From the NCBI GenBank assembly GCA_029248485.1, contig JAQWJG010000015.1, forward strand, positions 1 through 11,564: a stretch of DNA of 11,564 bases, read 5' to 3'. Below are positions 1-6,643 of this stretch, in pieces (the stretch's first letter is position 1; each line of letters starts with the position of its first letter). A program made the position numbers and the translations under genes. The notes beneath the pieces were generated by a model. The model did no database searches, was not told where the DNA came from, and saw nothing but the letters and a program-made list of their open reading frames with translations. The DNA is from SAR86 cluster bacterium (lineage in GTDB: Bacteria > Pseudomonadota > Gammaproteobacteria > SAR86 > D2472).

Positions 1-156
1 GATGTAAATAATGATTGGCAAGAGTATGAAATATTTTTCAAAGATTTGAAGAGAAGTTCTGGGTTCTCAGCAGCACCCATGAAGGCAAAAAACATTAGAG
101 ATTTAAGCATTGCAGGATACGGAAGAGACTTTAAAGTAGATCTAGCAATTAAATAG
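1..156 (+). CDS. C-terminal fragment of an unidentified protein, possibly CIA30/carbohydrate-binding-like domain end
   Basis: Reading frame 1 is open from the left edge to a TAG stop at 154-156 and gives the last 51 residues of a protein whose start lies outside the window. The fragment begins DVNNDWQEYEIFF and ends GYGRDFKVDLAIK. A Trp followed by an aromatic/hydrophobic strand, a short loop, then 'I..LSIAGYGRDF.VDL.I' fits the closing beta strands of a jelly-roll domain such as CIA30 (NDUFAF1-like) or a related carbohydrate-binding fold. That resemblance is by eye and weak. The gene converges on the minus-strand gene ending at 179, with only 22 bases between the stops and no convincing terminator there. 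That the frame is coding is fairly likely; the family is uncertain. Confidence 0.55.
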   Translation, partial: DVNNDWQEYEIFFKDLKRSSGFSAAPMKAKNIRDLSIAGYGRDFKVDLAIK

Positions 157-178
157 ATTAGCTTGATTTCTAATTAAC

Positions 179-355
179 CTAATCCCTAGCATTTTTTTCA
201 AACTCTTTTAGATATTTCTCATAGTCCTCCCAATCGTGAGGAGTTCCTGCCCTGGGTTTTTCCATTTTGCTTGCTCGATCCAAAGCCTTAGTTGACAGCT
301 TGCTTGGACTTTCTTTTAATAATTTTCGAAATGTTTTTTTTATTAAATTTTTCAT
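179..355 (-). CDS. Small hypothetical protein, 58 aa
   Basis: An ATG at 355-353 opens a 58-codon frame ending in TAG at 181-179. The protein is basic at its N-terminus (MKNLIKKTFRKLLKES) and charged at its C-terminus (DWEDYEKYLKEFEKNARD), with a PRAGTPHDW segment in the middle. It has no membrane segment or signal peptide and looks like two amphipathic helices joined by a Pro/Gly-rich linker. The start codon follows the TAA of the upstream 96-residue gene with no spacer bases, an arrangement typical of translational coupling, so it probably depends on ribosomes finishing the upstream gene. No family was recognised. The zero-gap junction, the protein-like composition and the close fit between neighbours support a real gene, but its length alone would not. 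Confidence 0.6.
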   Translation of the reverse strand: MKNLIKKTFRKLLKESPSKLSTKALDRASKMEKPRAGTPHDWEDYEKYLKEFEKNARD

Positions 356-646
356 TTAACGATTAAGAATTTTAAGAAGTTTTTTCATAAAACGTTTTAA
401 TGTCTTTGCAGACTCCTTTTCATTGAATGTTTCGATGACCTCAGACTGAGAATAACCATCCCAAAAAGTTATTTGATGGTATTGTTTAAATTTAATTAAT
501 TCCAAAGAAGCTGAATCTAGATTTTGATCATCTATTAAATAAATTTTTATCTGGTCTTCATCTAATGAAATACTGATATTTTCATGCGTTGAAAAATAAG
601 ATTTATATAGATTCTTAACTCGCTGATTAAAGGTGAAGGCCTGCAT
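356..646 (-). CDS. Hypothetical protein, 96 aa
   Basis: This frame has an ATG at 646-644 and a TAA at 358-356. The product is soluble-looking, with no signal peptide or membrane helix. Its middle alternates hydrophobic and polar residues like beta strands (ISISLDEDQIKIYLIDD, then ITFWDGYSQSEVIETF), and it ends in a strongly basic amphipathic helix (residues 78-96, KESAKTLKRFMKKLLKILNR). No family was recognised. It lies 53 bases downstream of the psiE-like gene on the same strand and touches the 58-residue gene that follows, so the three probably form one transcript. No good Shine-Dalgarno site precedes the ATG. The basic tail could bind nucleic acid or a membrane surface, but that is a guess. 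Confidence 0.65.
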   Translation of the reverse strand: MQAFTFNQRVKNLYKSYFSTHENISISLDEDQIKIYLIDDQNLDSASLELIKFKQYHQITFWDGYSQSEVIETFNEKESAKTLKRFMKKLLKILNR

Positions 647-699
647 TAATTAATTGCGAAACTTTAAAAAGACAAAGATTGCTGTGCTCTTGGCCAGGC

Positions 700-1128
700 T
701 TACTGTGAAGAAGCCGAATCCCTAAATTTTTTTATTTTTTCTAAGCTAACTTTATCTTTAAAACTCATAATAACTGCAGCAATAGATAAAATTAGTATGG
801 CGGCAGCTTCACCTAGAACAATCAAAGCATCCATTTCTTTGCTCTGCATCACAATCAATCTGCATAAAGCTGTTATTGCAATAATAATTGGAAGAGTCAC
901 AGGAATTCTATTAGTGCTATAAAAAGCTCCTACCATCCCAATAATTTCTGCATATATAAAAAGCATAAATAAATCTGGCAGGGTAATTTCTTGAGCCAAG
1001 ACCATGTCAAAAATATACAAAGCAGATGCAATGCAAGTCGCAATTCCAATAATAGCTAAAAGTAATTTTTCACTGGCAATAGTTGTCCAGTGCAAACTTT
1101 TCGTAAGTTTAGATTGTTTATCATTCAT
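700..1128 (-). CDS. psiE: PsiE-family four-helix inner-membrane protein
   Basis: This 142-residue protein has four hydrophobic segments at about residues 21-43, 52-70, 77-93 and 101-122, with a short charged N-terminus and a Lys-rich cytoplasmic-looking tail. It matches the PsiE (phosphate-starvation-inducible E) family in length, helix layout and the conserved central stretch: 'LFMLFIYAEIIGM' followed by 'PVTLPIIIAITALCRLIVM' resembles the 'YFLYFEFIAL...FPLRYFVYIGITAIVRLII' region of E. coli PsiE, including the Glu in helix 2 and the T-A-x-x-R-L-I of helix 3. The biochemical role of PsiE is unknown. In E. coli it is under PhoB and CRP control, but no Pho-box-like repeat was seen here. It is the first gene of a probable three-gene minus-strand unit and has an extended -10 element 6 nt before its ATG. 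Confidence 0.82.
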   Translation of the reverse strand: MNDKQSKLTKSLHWTTIASEKLLLAIIGIATCIASALYIFDMVLAQEITLPDLFMLFIYAEIIGMVGAFYSTNRIPVTLPIIIAITALCRLIVMQSKEMDALIVLGEAAAILILSIAAVIMSFKDKVSLEKIKKFRDSASSQ

Positions 1129-1143
1129 AAATTAATCATACCA
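1129..1143 (-). promoter_or_regulatory. Extended -10 promoter of the psiE-like gene; predicted leaderless start
   Basis: On the minus strand TATGAT (1140-1135) is one mismatch from the -10 consensus and is preceded by TGG (1143-1141), giving an extended -10 (TGnTATGAT). The ATG of the psiE-like gene starts 6 nt after the hexamer, so transcription from this element would begin at or within a base or two of the start codon, and there is no room for a Shine-Dalgarno site. The -35 region is poor (TTATTT at 18-bp spacing), which is usual for extended -10 promoters. Confidence 0.5.
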
Positions 1144-1254
1144 AAGGAATATAGAATGAAATAATTTTTTTACTGAAAAGTTAAAATTCTGGTGCCTAAA
1201 TATTTATTATAGTAAGTTAAAATGAAACATTAAAAATAGTTAAATAATAGACAT

Positions 1255-2940
1255 ATGATACTGACAAAAATAAATAGAATTCAGACCTTTACTGAAAAAA
1301 GGTGGTGGGGAGATGAAACACTATACTCTCTATTTCAAGACGCTGTAACTTCTTGCAAGAAACAAGAAGCCCTTGTTGATCCTGAGAATCGTCAGGATAT
1401 TACAGGAGATGTCCCGAAGAGATTATCTTTTGATGATATAGACAAAACCGTTGAAAGATATGCAACCATTTTTTTTGAGCAAGGCTTAAGAAAAGATGAC
1501 ATTGCCATTATTCAATTGCCAAATGTTGTCGAGCTACCGATGGTTTATCTAGCTTTATCAAAACTTGGAATTATTTGTTCGCCCATTCCAATGCAATATG
1601 GTGCATACGAAATTACTAGCATTATAGCTGAGACTGAGCCTAAGGCTTTTATTAGCATAAAAACCTTCAATGGTAATAGTCATGCTGAACAATTTTCTTC
1701 AGTATTTAATAATGGCGAGGTTAAGTTTGCATTGGGTGAAATTGAGAATTTCATTAACTTGCATGATTACAATCCTGCTGATGAATATTACGAATCTCAA
1801 CAATCTCATGTTTCAGATAACCCAATCACTGCAAATGATATTTTTACTATCTGCTGGACCTCTGGTACTACTGGAACCCCAAAGGGTGTTCCGCGTAGCC
1901 ATAATCTTTGGTTGCCAATGGCTAAAGCTGCAGCATTTGTTTCTGAAACCGAGAAGGGTGACACATTGCTGAATCCTTTTCCGATGATAAACATGGCGAG
2001 CATTGGAGGTTTTTTATTTAATTGGTTGTTATGCAAGGGTAAACTTGTCCAACATCATCCTTTTGATTTAAATGTTTTTCTGAATCAAATTTCGAGCGAG
2101 GATGTTAAATACACCATAGCTCCACCTGCCATTATGAACATGCTACTTAATAATCCAGCTATCCTAGATCAACAAGATTTAAGTAGTTTAAGATGCATTG
2201 GGTGTGGTGGCGCCCCATTATCAGAATGGATGGTTGAGACATTTCAAAATAAATATAACTTAACCGTTCAAAATATTTTTGGTTCAAATGAAGGTGCAAC
2301 ACTTCTTAGCGCTCGCAATGAGATTGAAGATCCTCTTTTGCGTGCAAAATATTTTCCTCGTTTTGGAGTAGAAGGGTTTGACTGGAGTAACCCAGTATCA
2401 AAATTAGTAAGAACAAAATTGGTCAGTGTTGAAACTAATGCTGAAATAATAGAGCCTGGCCAGCCAGGAGAATTGCTCATTTCAGGCGCCACAGTTTTTG
2501 ACGGGTACTGGAATGCCCCAGAAGCTAACGCCGAGGTATTTGATGAAGAAGGCTTTTTTAAGACTGGTGATTTATTTGAAATTTCACCAGAAGATACCCA
2601 AATGAGATTTTATAAATTTTGCGGTAGATGCAAAGATCTTATTATTCGAGGTGGGATGAATATTTCTCCAGAGGAGTTAGATAATCTGCTTAGCGCTCAT
2701 CATAAAATGTTGGAAGTTGCTGTAACTGGCTATGATGACGATATTTTAGGAGAAAAAGTTGGAGTTGTAGCTGTGGTTGCAGAAGGTGAGACTATATCTT
2801 TAGACGAAATAATAGAGTTTCTAAAAGACCAACAGATTGCAAAGTATAAAATGCCAGAGGATTTAAGACTGATTGATGCTTTACCAAAAAACCCTGTTGG
2901 TAAAGTTTTAAGACGAGAGCTAAAAGATTTATTTAACTAG
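1255..2940 (+). CDS. AMP-forming acyl-CoA synthetase (class I adenylate-forming ligase)
   Basis: This 561-residue enzyme would activate a carboxylic acid to acyl-AMP and then acyl-CoA in the cytoplasm. All core motifs are present: the ATP P-loop WTSGTTGTPKGVPRSH (residues 201-216), the adenine-binding FGSNEGA (342-348), the ATP-ribose-binding Asp in FFKTGDLFE (434-442), the hinge/A8 segment GRCKDLIIRGGMNISPEE (457-474), and the catalytic lysine K550 in PKNPVGKVLRREL. The length is normal for the family and no signal peptide or membrane segment is seen. The N-terminal 'RWWGDETLYSLFQDA' and 'GA/GAP' region resemble cyclohexanecarboxylate-CoA ligase/EntE/FadD3-type enzymes more than long-chain FadD, which favours a cyclic or aromatic acid, but the substrate cannot be fixed by eye. 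No good Shine-Dalgarno site precedes the ATG. Its stop codon overlaps the stop of the convergent thiolase gene. Confidence 0.93.
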   Translation: MILTKINRIQTFTEKRWWGDETLYSLFQDAVTSCKKQEALVDPENRQDITGDVPKRLSFDDIDKTVERYATIFFEQGLRKDDIAIIQLPNVVELPMVYLALSKLGIICSPIPMQYGAYEITSIIAETEPKAFISIKTFNGNSHAEQFSSVFNNGEVKFALGEIENFINLHDYNPADEYYESQQSHVSDNPITANDIFTICWTSGTTGTPKGVPRSHNLWLPMAKAAAFVSETEKGDTLLNPFPMINMASIGGFLFNWLLCKGKLVQHHPFDLNVFLNQISSEDVKYTIAPPAIMNMLLNNPAILDQQDLSSLRCIGCGGAPLSEWMVETFQNKYNLTVQNIFGSNEGATLLSARNEIEDPLLRAKYFPRFGVEGFDWSNPVSKLVRTKLVSVETNAEIIEPGQPGELLISGATVFDGYWNAPEANAEVFDEEGFFKTGDLFEISPEDTQMRFYKFCGRCKDLIIRGGMNISPEELDNLLSAHHKMLEVAVTGYDDDILGEKVGVVAVVAEGETISLDEIIEFLKDQQIAKYKMPEDLRLIDALPKNPVGKVLRRELKDLFN

Positions 2941-4172
2941 GTAGTTCCAACAACAAAGCTAACAACTGTTGTAGCGCTTCCACCAATATTTAAAGTTGAT
3001 ATATTTTTTGCATTTTCAATTTGGTACTCACCCGCATGATCTGTGCATTGTTTGTAGCAATCAAGCAGCATTCTCACACCCGTTGCGCCTACCGGATGTC
3101 CTAAGCCAATAAGTCCACCACTTGCATTGATCGGAATTCTGCCGCCCATCTCAATTTCGCCTGATTCAATTGCTTTCCAGCTCTCTCCAGGTTTTGTAAT
3201 GCCAAAGTGATCAATTGCCATATATTCAGTTGATGTAAAGCAATCATGAGTCTCAATACCATCTATATCAGCTACACCTTGCATCCCAGCTCTTGCAAAT
3301 GCATCATCGATCGCTTTTTTTACATGTGGAAAAATGTAGTCTTTATTCTGACTAAAATCGATTTTTTCTTGATACGTTATAGGGCCTGTTTGATGACCCC
3401 AGCCTTTAATATAAGGAATGGACTCAATTTCTATTGATTTTGCTTTTGCATATTCTCTAGCTTTTTTTTCACTCGCTAAGAAAATTATAGCGGCGCCATC
3501 AGTTACTTGACCGCAATCCATCTTTCTGGTCCTACCCTCAATTACAGGATTAGCATGATCTGATCTTGTAAAAGTATCCAATTCAAAAGTCCATCCTCGC
3601 GTTTGTGAATTTGGATTTTTTTTAGCATTACCAAAATTTATCTCTGATATTTTTGAAAGATGATCTTCATTTATGCCATATCTTTTATCATATTCATTTG
3701 TCAGCTCACTAAACATATGTGGCCAAGGGTATTGTACGCCCTGGCATTCAAAACCTGATCGCATTGCAGGGCCTCCAATATTTTGTGCTGCCTGCTCTCC
3801 TGGAACATTCCTCATTTGCTCAATGCCTAAGACTGCAGCTAGCTCATATCTACCCGATTCAATTTCAGCACAAGCAGCCAAAGTTGCAATACTGCCAGAA
3901 GCACATGCGGCCTCATGACGTGAAGAGGGCAGTCCAAAAAAGTCAGGGTGCGAGGAAACAAAAAAGCCACCTAAATGGCCTTGATTGCAAAATAACTCAG
4001 CAGTGAAATTTCCAACATGGGCTACATCAATATCTTTTGGCTCTAATTCAACAGAGGACAATCCTTGCGTAATTGTATTCTCGAATACATCTAAAAGGTC
4101 AAGTTCATTTCTGTGCCAGTTCTGAGCAAAGTCAGATTGATAGCCTCCTAGGATGTAGACGCGTTCTTGCAT
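2937..4172 (-). CDS. SCP2-type thiolase / acetyl-CoA acetyltransferase-like protein
   Basis: This 411-residue thiolase-fold protein would cleave or condense beta-ketoacyl-CoA. The nucleophilic cysteine is C90 in RHEAACASGS. The second catalytic loop is THDCFTSTEY (H309, C311) and the His of the third is H359 in GGLIGLGHPVGATG. The C-terminal loop reads LNIGGSATT and lacks the CxG motif of FadA/AtoB thiolases. HDCF together with a Cys-less last loop is the pattern of SCP2/SCP-x-type thiolases, in which the second cysteine is supplied by HDCF. Retention of C90 argues for a true thiolase rather than an Ltp2-type steroid side-chain aldolase, and no DUF35 partner gene is in the window. It is transcribed away from the flavoenzyme operon and shares the tetranucleotide CTAG with the acyl-CoA synthetase, each strand's stop lying within it. 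Confidence 0.9.
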   Translation of the reverse strand: MQERVYILGGYQSDFAQNWHRNELDLLDVFENTITQGLSSVELEPKDIDVAHVGNFTAELFCNQGHLGGFFVSSHPDFFGLPSSRHEAACASGSIATLAACAEIESGRYELAAVLGIEQMRNVPGEQAAQNIGGPAMRSGFECQGVQYPWPHMFSELTNEYDKRYGINEDHLSKISEINFGNAKKNPNSQTRGWTFELDTFTRSDHANPVIEGRTRKMDCGQVTDGAAIIFLASEKKAREYAKAKSIEIESIPYIKGWGHQTGPITYQEKIDFSQNKDYIFPHVKKAIDDAFARAGMQGVADIDGIETHDCFTSTEYMAIDHFGITKPGESWKAIESGEIEMGGRIPINASGGLIGLGHPVGATGVRMLLDCYKQCTDHAGEYQIENAKNISTLNIGGSATTVVSFVVGTT

Positions 4173-4206
4173 TCATTAATTATATGCATGATTCTCTAAC
4201 ATTCAA
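4173..4206 (-). promoter_or_regulatory. Sigma70-type promoter of the SCP2-type thiolase; predicted leaderless start
   Basis: On the minus strand TTGAAT (4206-4201) and a perfect TATAAT (4184-4179) are separated by 16 bp. The hexamer is followed by six bases, TAATGA, and then the thiolase ATG (4172-4170). The expected transcription start (6-8 nt after the -10) falls on the first bases of the start codon, so the mRNA should be leaderless, and no Shine-Dalgarno site is possible. This is the best-matching promoter in the window. Confidence 0.65.
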
Positions 4207-4230
4207 AAGAAAAACTCGAGTGAGTAATAA

Positions 4231-4243
4231 TACAAAACTTGTA
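4231..4243. promoter_or_regulatory. Candidate operator: inverted repeat in the divergent intergenic region
   Basis: TACAA-AAC-TTGTA forms a 5+3+5 inverted repeat midway between the divergent thiolase (minus) and flavoenzyme operon (plus). It lies 24 bases upstream of the thiolase -35 and 32 bases upstream of the plus-strand ATG. A dimeric repressor such as a TetR- or GntR-family protein could bind here and control both directions, but no regulator gene is in the window and short AT-rich palindromes arise easily by chance. Confidence 0.25.
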
Positions 4244-4275
4244 ATAAACTTAAATTTAGATTTTTATTAGATCCT

Positions 4276-5178
4276 ATGCAAAATGATAAGTTAATTGATC
4301 AATTACGATTGCCTGTAATCGTTGCTCCGATGTTCTTGGTTTCTGGGCCAGATTTAGTAATCGCCAGCAGCAATGCAGGATTGATTGGCTCTTTCCCAGG
4401 ACCAAATGCAAGAACTGCTGAGGAGCTTGAAGATTGGATGCATCAAATCAATAACGCTACTTCAAATCCTTGGGCATTTAACATGATCACCCACAAGACC
4501 TATGATAGGTTTTCAGAGGAATTGGACTTAATTAAAAAGTTCCAACCAAAAATTGTAATCACTGCTTTAGGCAGTCCTGAAAGAGTGATAGAGGCTGTGC
4601 ACGGATATGGAGGCAAGGTAATTGCAGATGTTAATAATATTAATTTTGCACGTCGTTGTGCAGAGATGGCTGTTAATGGCATGGCTCTTATTTGCCATGG
4701 AGCGGGAGGCCACACTGGGCACCTTTCCCCATTTTCATTTAGTGCTTATGTAAGAGAGTTTTTTGATGGTCTAATCGTTTTAGCAGGCTCAATTTCTACT
4801 GGGCAGCATATTAAAGCAGCTCAATTATTAAGTGCAGATTTATGTTACATGGGTACAAGGTTCATTTCAGCGCAAGAAAGTAACGCAGTTGATGAATATA
4901 AATCTATGATCATTAATTCAACATATGATGATTTAAGAATGACCAATTTATTTACTGGTGCCCAAGCATACTATTTAAAAGATAGCATTATTAATAATAA
5001 TTTAGATCCAGATAACTTGGACTCAAATACAGAAGGTTTTAATGTTTCAGCCTCACAAGATAAGATTAAGGCATGGAAAGATATTTGGTCAGCAGGACAA
5101 AGTGTTGGTTTAATTAAAAATATAGAAAGCGTAGAATCTATAGTAGAAGAACTTGAATCTGAGTTCCTCCAGGGGTAG
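4276..5178 (+). CDS. Nitronate monooxygenase / 2-nitropropane dioxygenase family flavoprotein
   Basis: This 300-residue FMN-dependent TIM-barrel protein belongs to the NMO/NPD family. Visible landmarks are the N-terminal barrel strand LPVIVAPMF (M19), 'VITALGSPERVI' (95-105), 'GKVIADVNNINFARRCAEMAVNGMALICHG' leading to the family loop AGGHTGH (143-149, H146 at the catalytic-His position), the flavin-phosphate loop LAGSISTGQHIKAAQLLSADLCYMGTRF (169-196), and 'RFISAQES'. The family covers nitronate oxidation, FabK enoyl reductases and CoA-linked enzymes such as IpdC of steroid ring degradation. Lying first in an operon with a thiolase and near an acyl-CoA synthetase, this one probably works on a CoA or quinone-type intermediate rather than nitroalkanes; that is inference from context. 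It has no signal peptide. The next gene starts 3 nt after its stop. Confidence 0.88.
   Translation: MQNDKLIDQLRLPVIVAPMFLVSGPDLVIASSNAGLIGSFPGPNARTAEELEDWMHQINNATSNPWAFNMITHKTYDRFSEELDLIKKFQPKIVITALGSPERVIEAVHGYGGKVIADVNNINFARRCAEMAVNGMALICHGAGGHTGHLSPFSFSAYVREFFDGLIVLAGSISTGQHIKAAQLLSADLCYMGTRFISAQESNAVDEYKSMIINSTYDDLRMTNLFTGAQAYYLKDSIINNNLDPDNLDSNTEGFNVSASQDKIKAWKDIWSAGQSVGLIKNIESVESIVEELESEFLQG
5171..5175 (+). promoter_or_regulatory. Ribosome binding site of the carotenoid oxygenase gene
   Basis: AGGGG at 5171-5175 lies 6 nt before the ATG at 5182 and sits within the last codons of the flavoenzyme gene. It is the only clear Shine-Dalgarno site next to a gene in this window, and it supports both the chosen start and translation from a shared operon mRNA. 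Confidence 0.55.
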
Positions 5179-5181
5179 AGA

Positions 5182-6639
5182 ATGGAAATTAAAAAAACAA
5201 ATACCATTAAATCATCAATAAAGACTCATGATCATCCGTATTTAAAGGATGCTTGGATACCCAATTATGATGAATATGAGGTCAATGATTTAAATGCGCT
5301 GGGTGATATTCCTGAGGACATAGAGGGGGCTTACTATAGAAATACTGAAAATCAAGTTCATGAACCCATTGGCCGTTTTCATCCTTTTGATGGAGATGGG
5401 ATGATCCATTCAATTAATTTTGATAATGGTAAAGCAAATTATGTAAATAAATTTGTCAGAACAGAGGGATTTTTGGTTGAGCAAAAAATGGGAAAGTCTA
5501 TGTGGGCTGGTCTCATGGAAAGGTCGGGCACATCTATGCTTCCTGGGTGGGGCGCACAAGGTGGCATTAAGGACTCTTCCTCTACAGACATTATTGTTCA
5601 TGCAGGAGAGCCACTTTCAACATTTTATCAATGTGGAGAGGGCTATCAATTAGATCCCCATTCATTAGAAACTCAAAATAAAGCATCATGGGTACCTTCA
5701 GGCGGCTTATCTGCCCATCCAAAAGTTGATTTGGCAACAGGCGAGCTTATGTTTTTTAACTATTCAAAGCATGCCCCATTTTTAAATTATGGAGTGGTTG
5801 ATAAAAATCAAAAACTTAAACACTTTGTTCCGGTTGAACTTCCAGGCCCAAGACTGCCTCATGATATGGCATTTAGTAAAAATTATTCGATCATTAATGA
5901 CTTACCTCTTTTCTGGGATCAGGATATGCTTAAGAAAGGAATTCATGCCACAAGATTGCATGACTTACCTTCAAGATTTGCAGTTATTCCAAGATATGGC
6001 AACCCTGAGGATATTAAATGGTTTGAAGCTGATCCAACTTATGTGCTTCATTGGAATAATGCATATGAGGTCGGTGATGAATTGATTTTAGAAGGCTATT
6101 TTCAAGAACATCCTTGGCCAGAAAACTATATCGATGCGCCACCAGGACTAGAGCGTATGATGGCTTTTCTAGATTTTTCATTGTTGAAACCTAGATTGCA
6201 TAGATGGAAATTTAATTTAAGAACTGGAATAACGACTGAAGAAGATATTTGCGACGAAACAATAGAATTTGGAGTTATAAATCAGCATATTGCTGGCATT
6301 GAGCATCAATATACTTACAGCATGATTCCAACTAAGGGGCATTTTACATTTGACGGAATCACAAAGCATGATCATCAGAAAAACTCTTTGAGTAAATATA
6401 TTTTTCCTGAGCATGTTTTTATTAGTGAAGTTAGTTTTGCGCCTAAAACCGGTGCAATTGATGAAGATGATGGATACCTTGTAACTATCAGTAATGATGT
6501 TAAAGAAAAGAGCTCATCTTGTTTACTGTTTGATGCAAAGAATATTGAATTGGGACCGGTATGTGAGATTCCTTTACCACATCAAATTTGCTCTGGCACC
6601 CATGCTACCTGGGCTCAAAAAAGTGATTTAAAATCGTAA
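5182..6639 (+). CDS. Carotenoid-cleavage / lignostilbene-type non-heme iron oxygenase (RPE65 family)
   Basis: This 485-residue seven-bladed propeller enzyme would use Fe(II) and O2 to split a conjugated C=C bond into two carbonyl products. The four iron-binding histidines are all recognisable: H179 (LSAHPKVD), H227 (RLPHDMAFS), H290 (YVLHWNNAYE) and H474 (SGTHATW). Other family hallmarks are the N-terminal 'GDIPEDIEGAYYRNTENQV', the 'FHPFDGDGMIHSINF' blade and 'EHVFISEVSFAP' near the end, where second-shell glutamates are expected. The length is typical and there is no signal peptide, so it should be cytoplasmic. The family includes apocarotenoid, lignostilbene, isoeugenol and resveratrol dioxygenases, and the substrate cannot be told from these motifs. 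It follows the flavoenzyme by 3 nt and precedes the second thiolase by 4 nt, so co-expression is near certain. Confidence 0.94.
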   Translation: MEIKKTNTIKSSIKTHDHPYLKDAWIPNYDEYEVNDLNALGDIPEDIEGAYYRNTENQVHEPIGRFHPFDGDGMIHSINFDNGKANYVNKFVRTEGFLVEQKMGKSMWAGLMERSGTSMLPGWGAQGGIKDSSSTDIIVHAGEPLSTFYQCGEGYQLDPHSLETQNKASWVPSGGLSAHPKVDLATGELMFFNYSKHAPFLNYGVVDKNQKLKHFVPVELPGPRLPHDMAFSKNYSIINDLPLFWDQDMLKKGIHATRLHDLPSRFAVIPRYGNPEDIKWFEADPTYVLHWNNAYEVGDELILEGYFQEHPWPENYIDAPPGLERMMAFLDFSLLKPRLHRWKFNLRTGITTEEDICDETIEFGVINQHIAGIEHQYTYSMIPTKGHFTFDGITKHDHQKNSLSKYIFPEHVFISEVSFAPKTGAIDEDDGYLVTISNDVKEKSSSCLLFDAKNIELGPVCEIPLPHQICSGTHATWAQKSDLKS

Positions 6640-6643
6640 CTTT

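Noticed and set aside
157..178. Short ATTAG...CTAAT hairpin between the first two convergent genes
   Set aside because: The stem is only 5 bp of mostly A/T with no T-tract, too weak to call a terminator.
645..654. ATTAATTAAT palindrome overlapping the start of the 96-residue gene
   Set aside because: It is a simple AT palindrome with no flanking symmetry of note, probably without function.
1178..1223. Direct repeat AAGTTAAAAT at 1178-1187 and 1214-1223 in the spacer between psiE and the synthetase
   Set aside because: It is a 10-mer made almost only of A and T in very AT-rich DNA, with no match to a known operator spacing. It could be chance.
1129..1254. Pho box controlling the psiE-like gene
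   Set aside because: No tandem CTGTCAT-like repeats were found on either strand, so PhoB control is not supported here.
3246..4006. Several open frames on the plus strand antisense to the SCP2-type thiolase
   Set aside because: They are overlapped entirely by a gene with intact catalytic motifs, and their translations have low-complexity, non-family composition.
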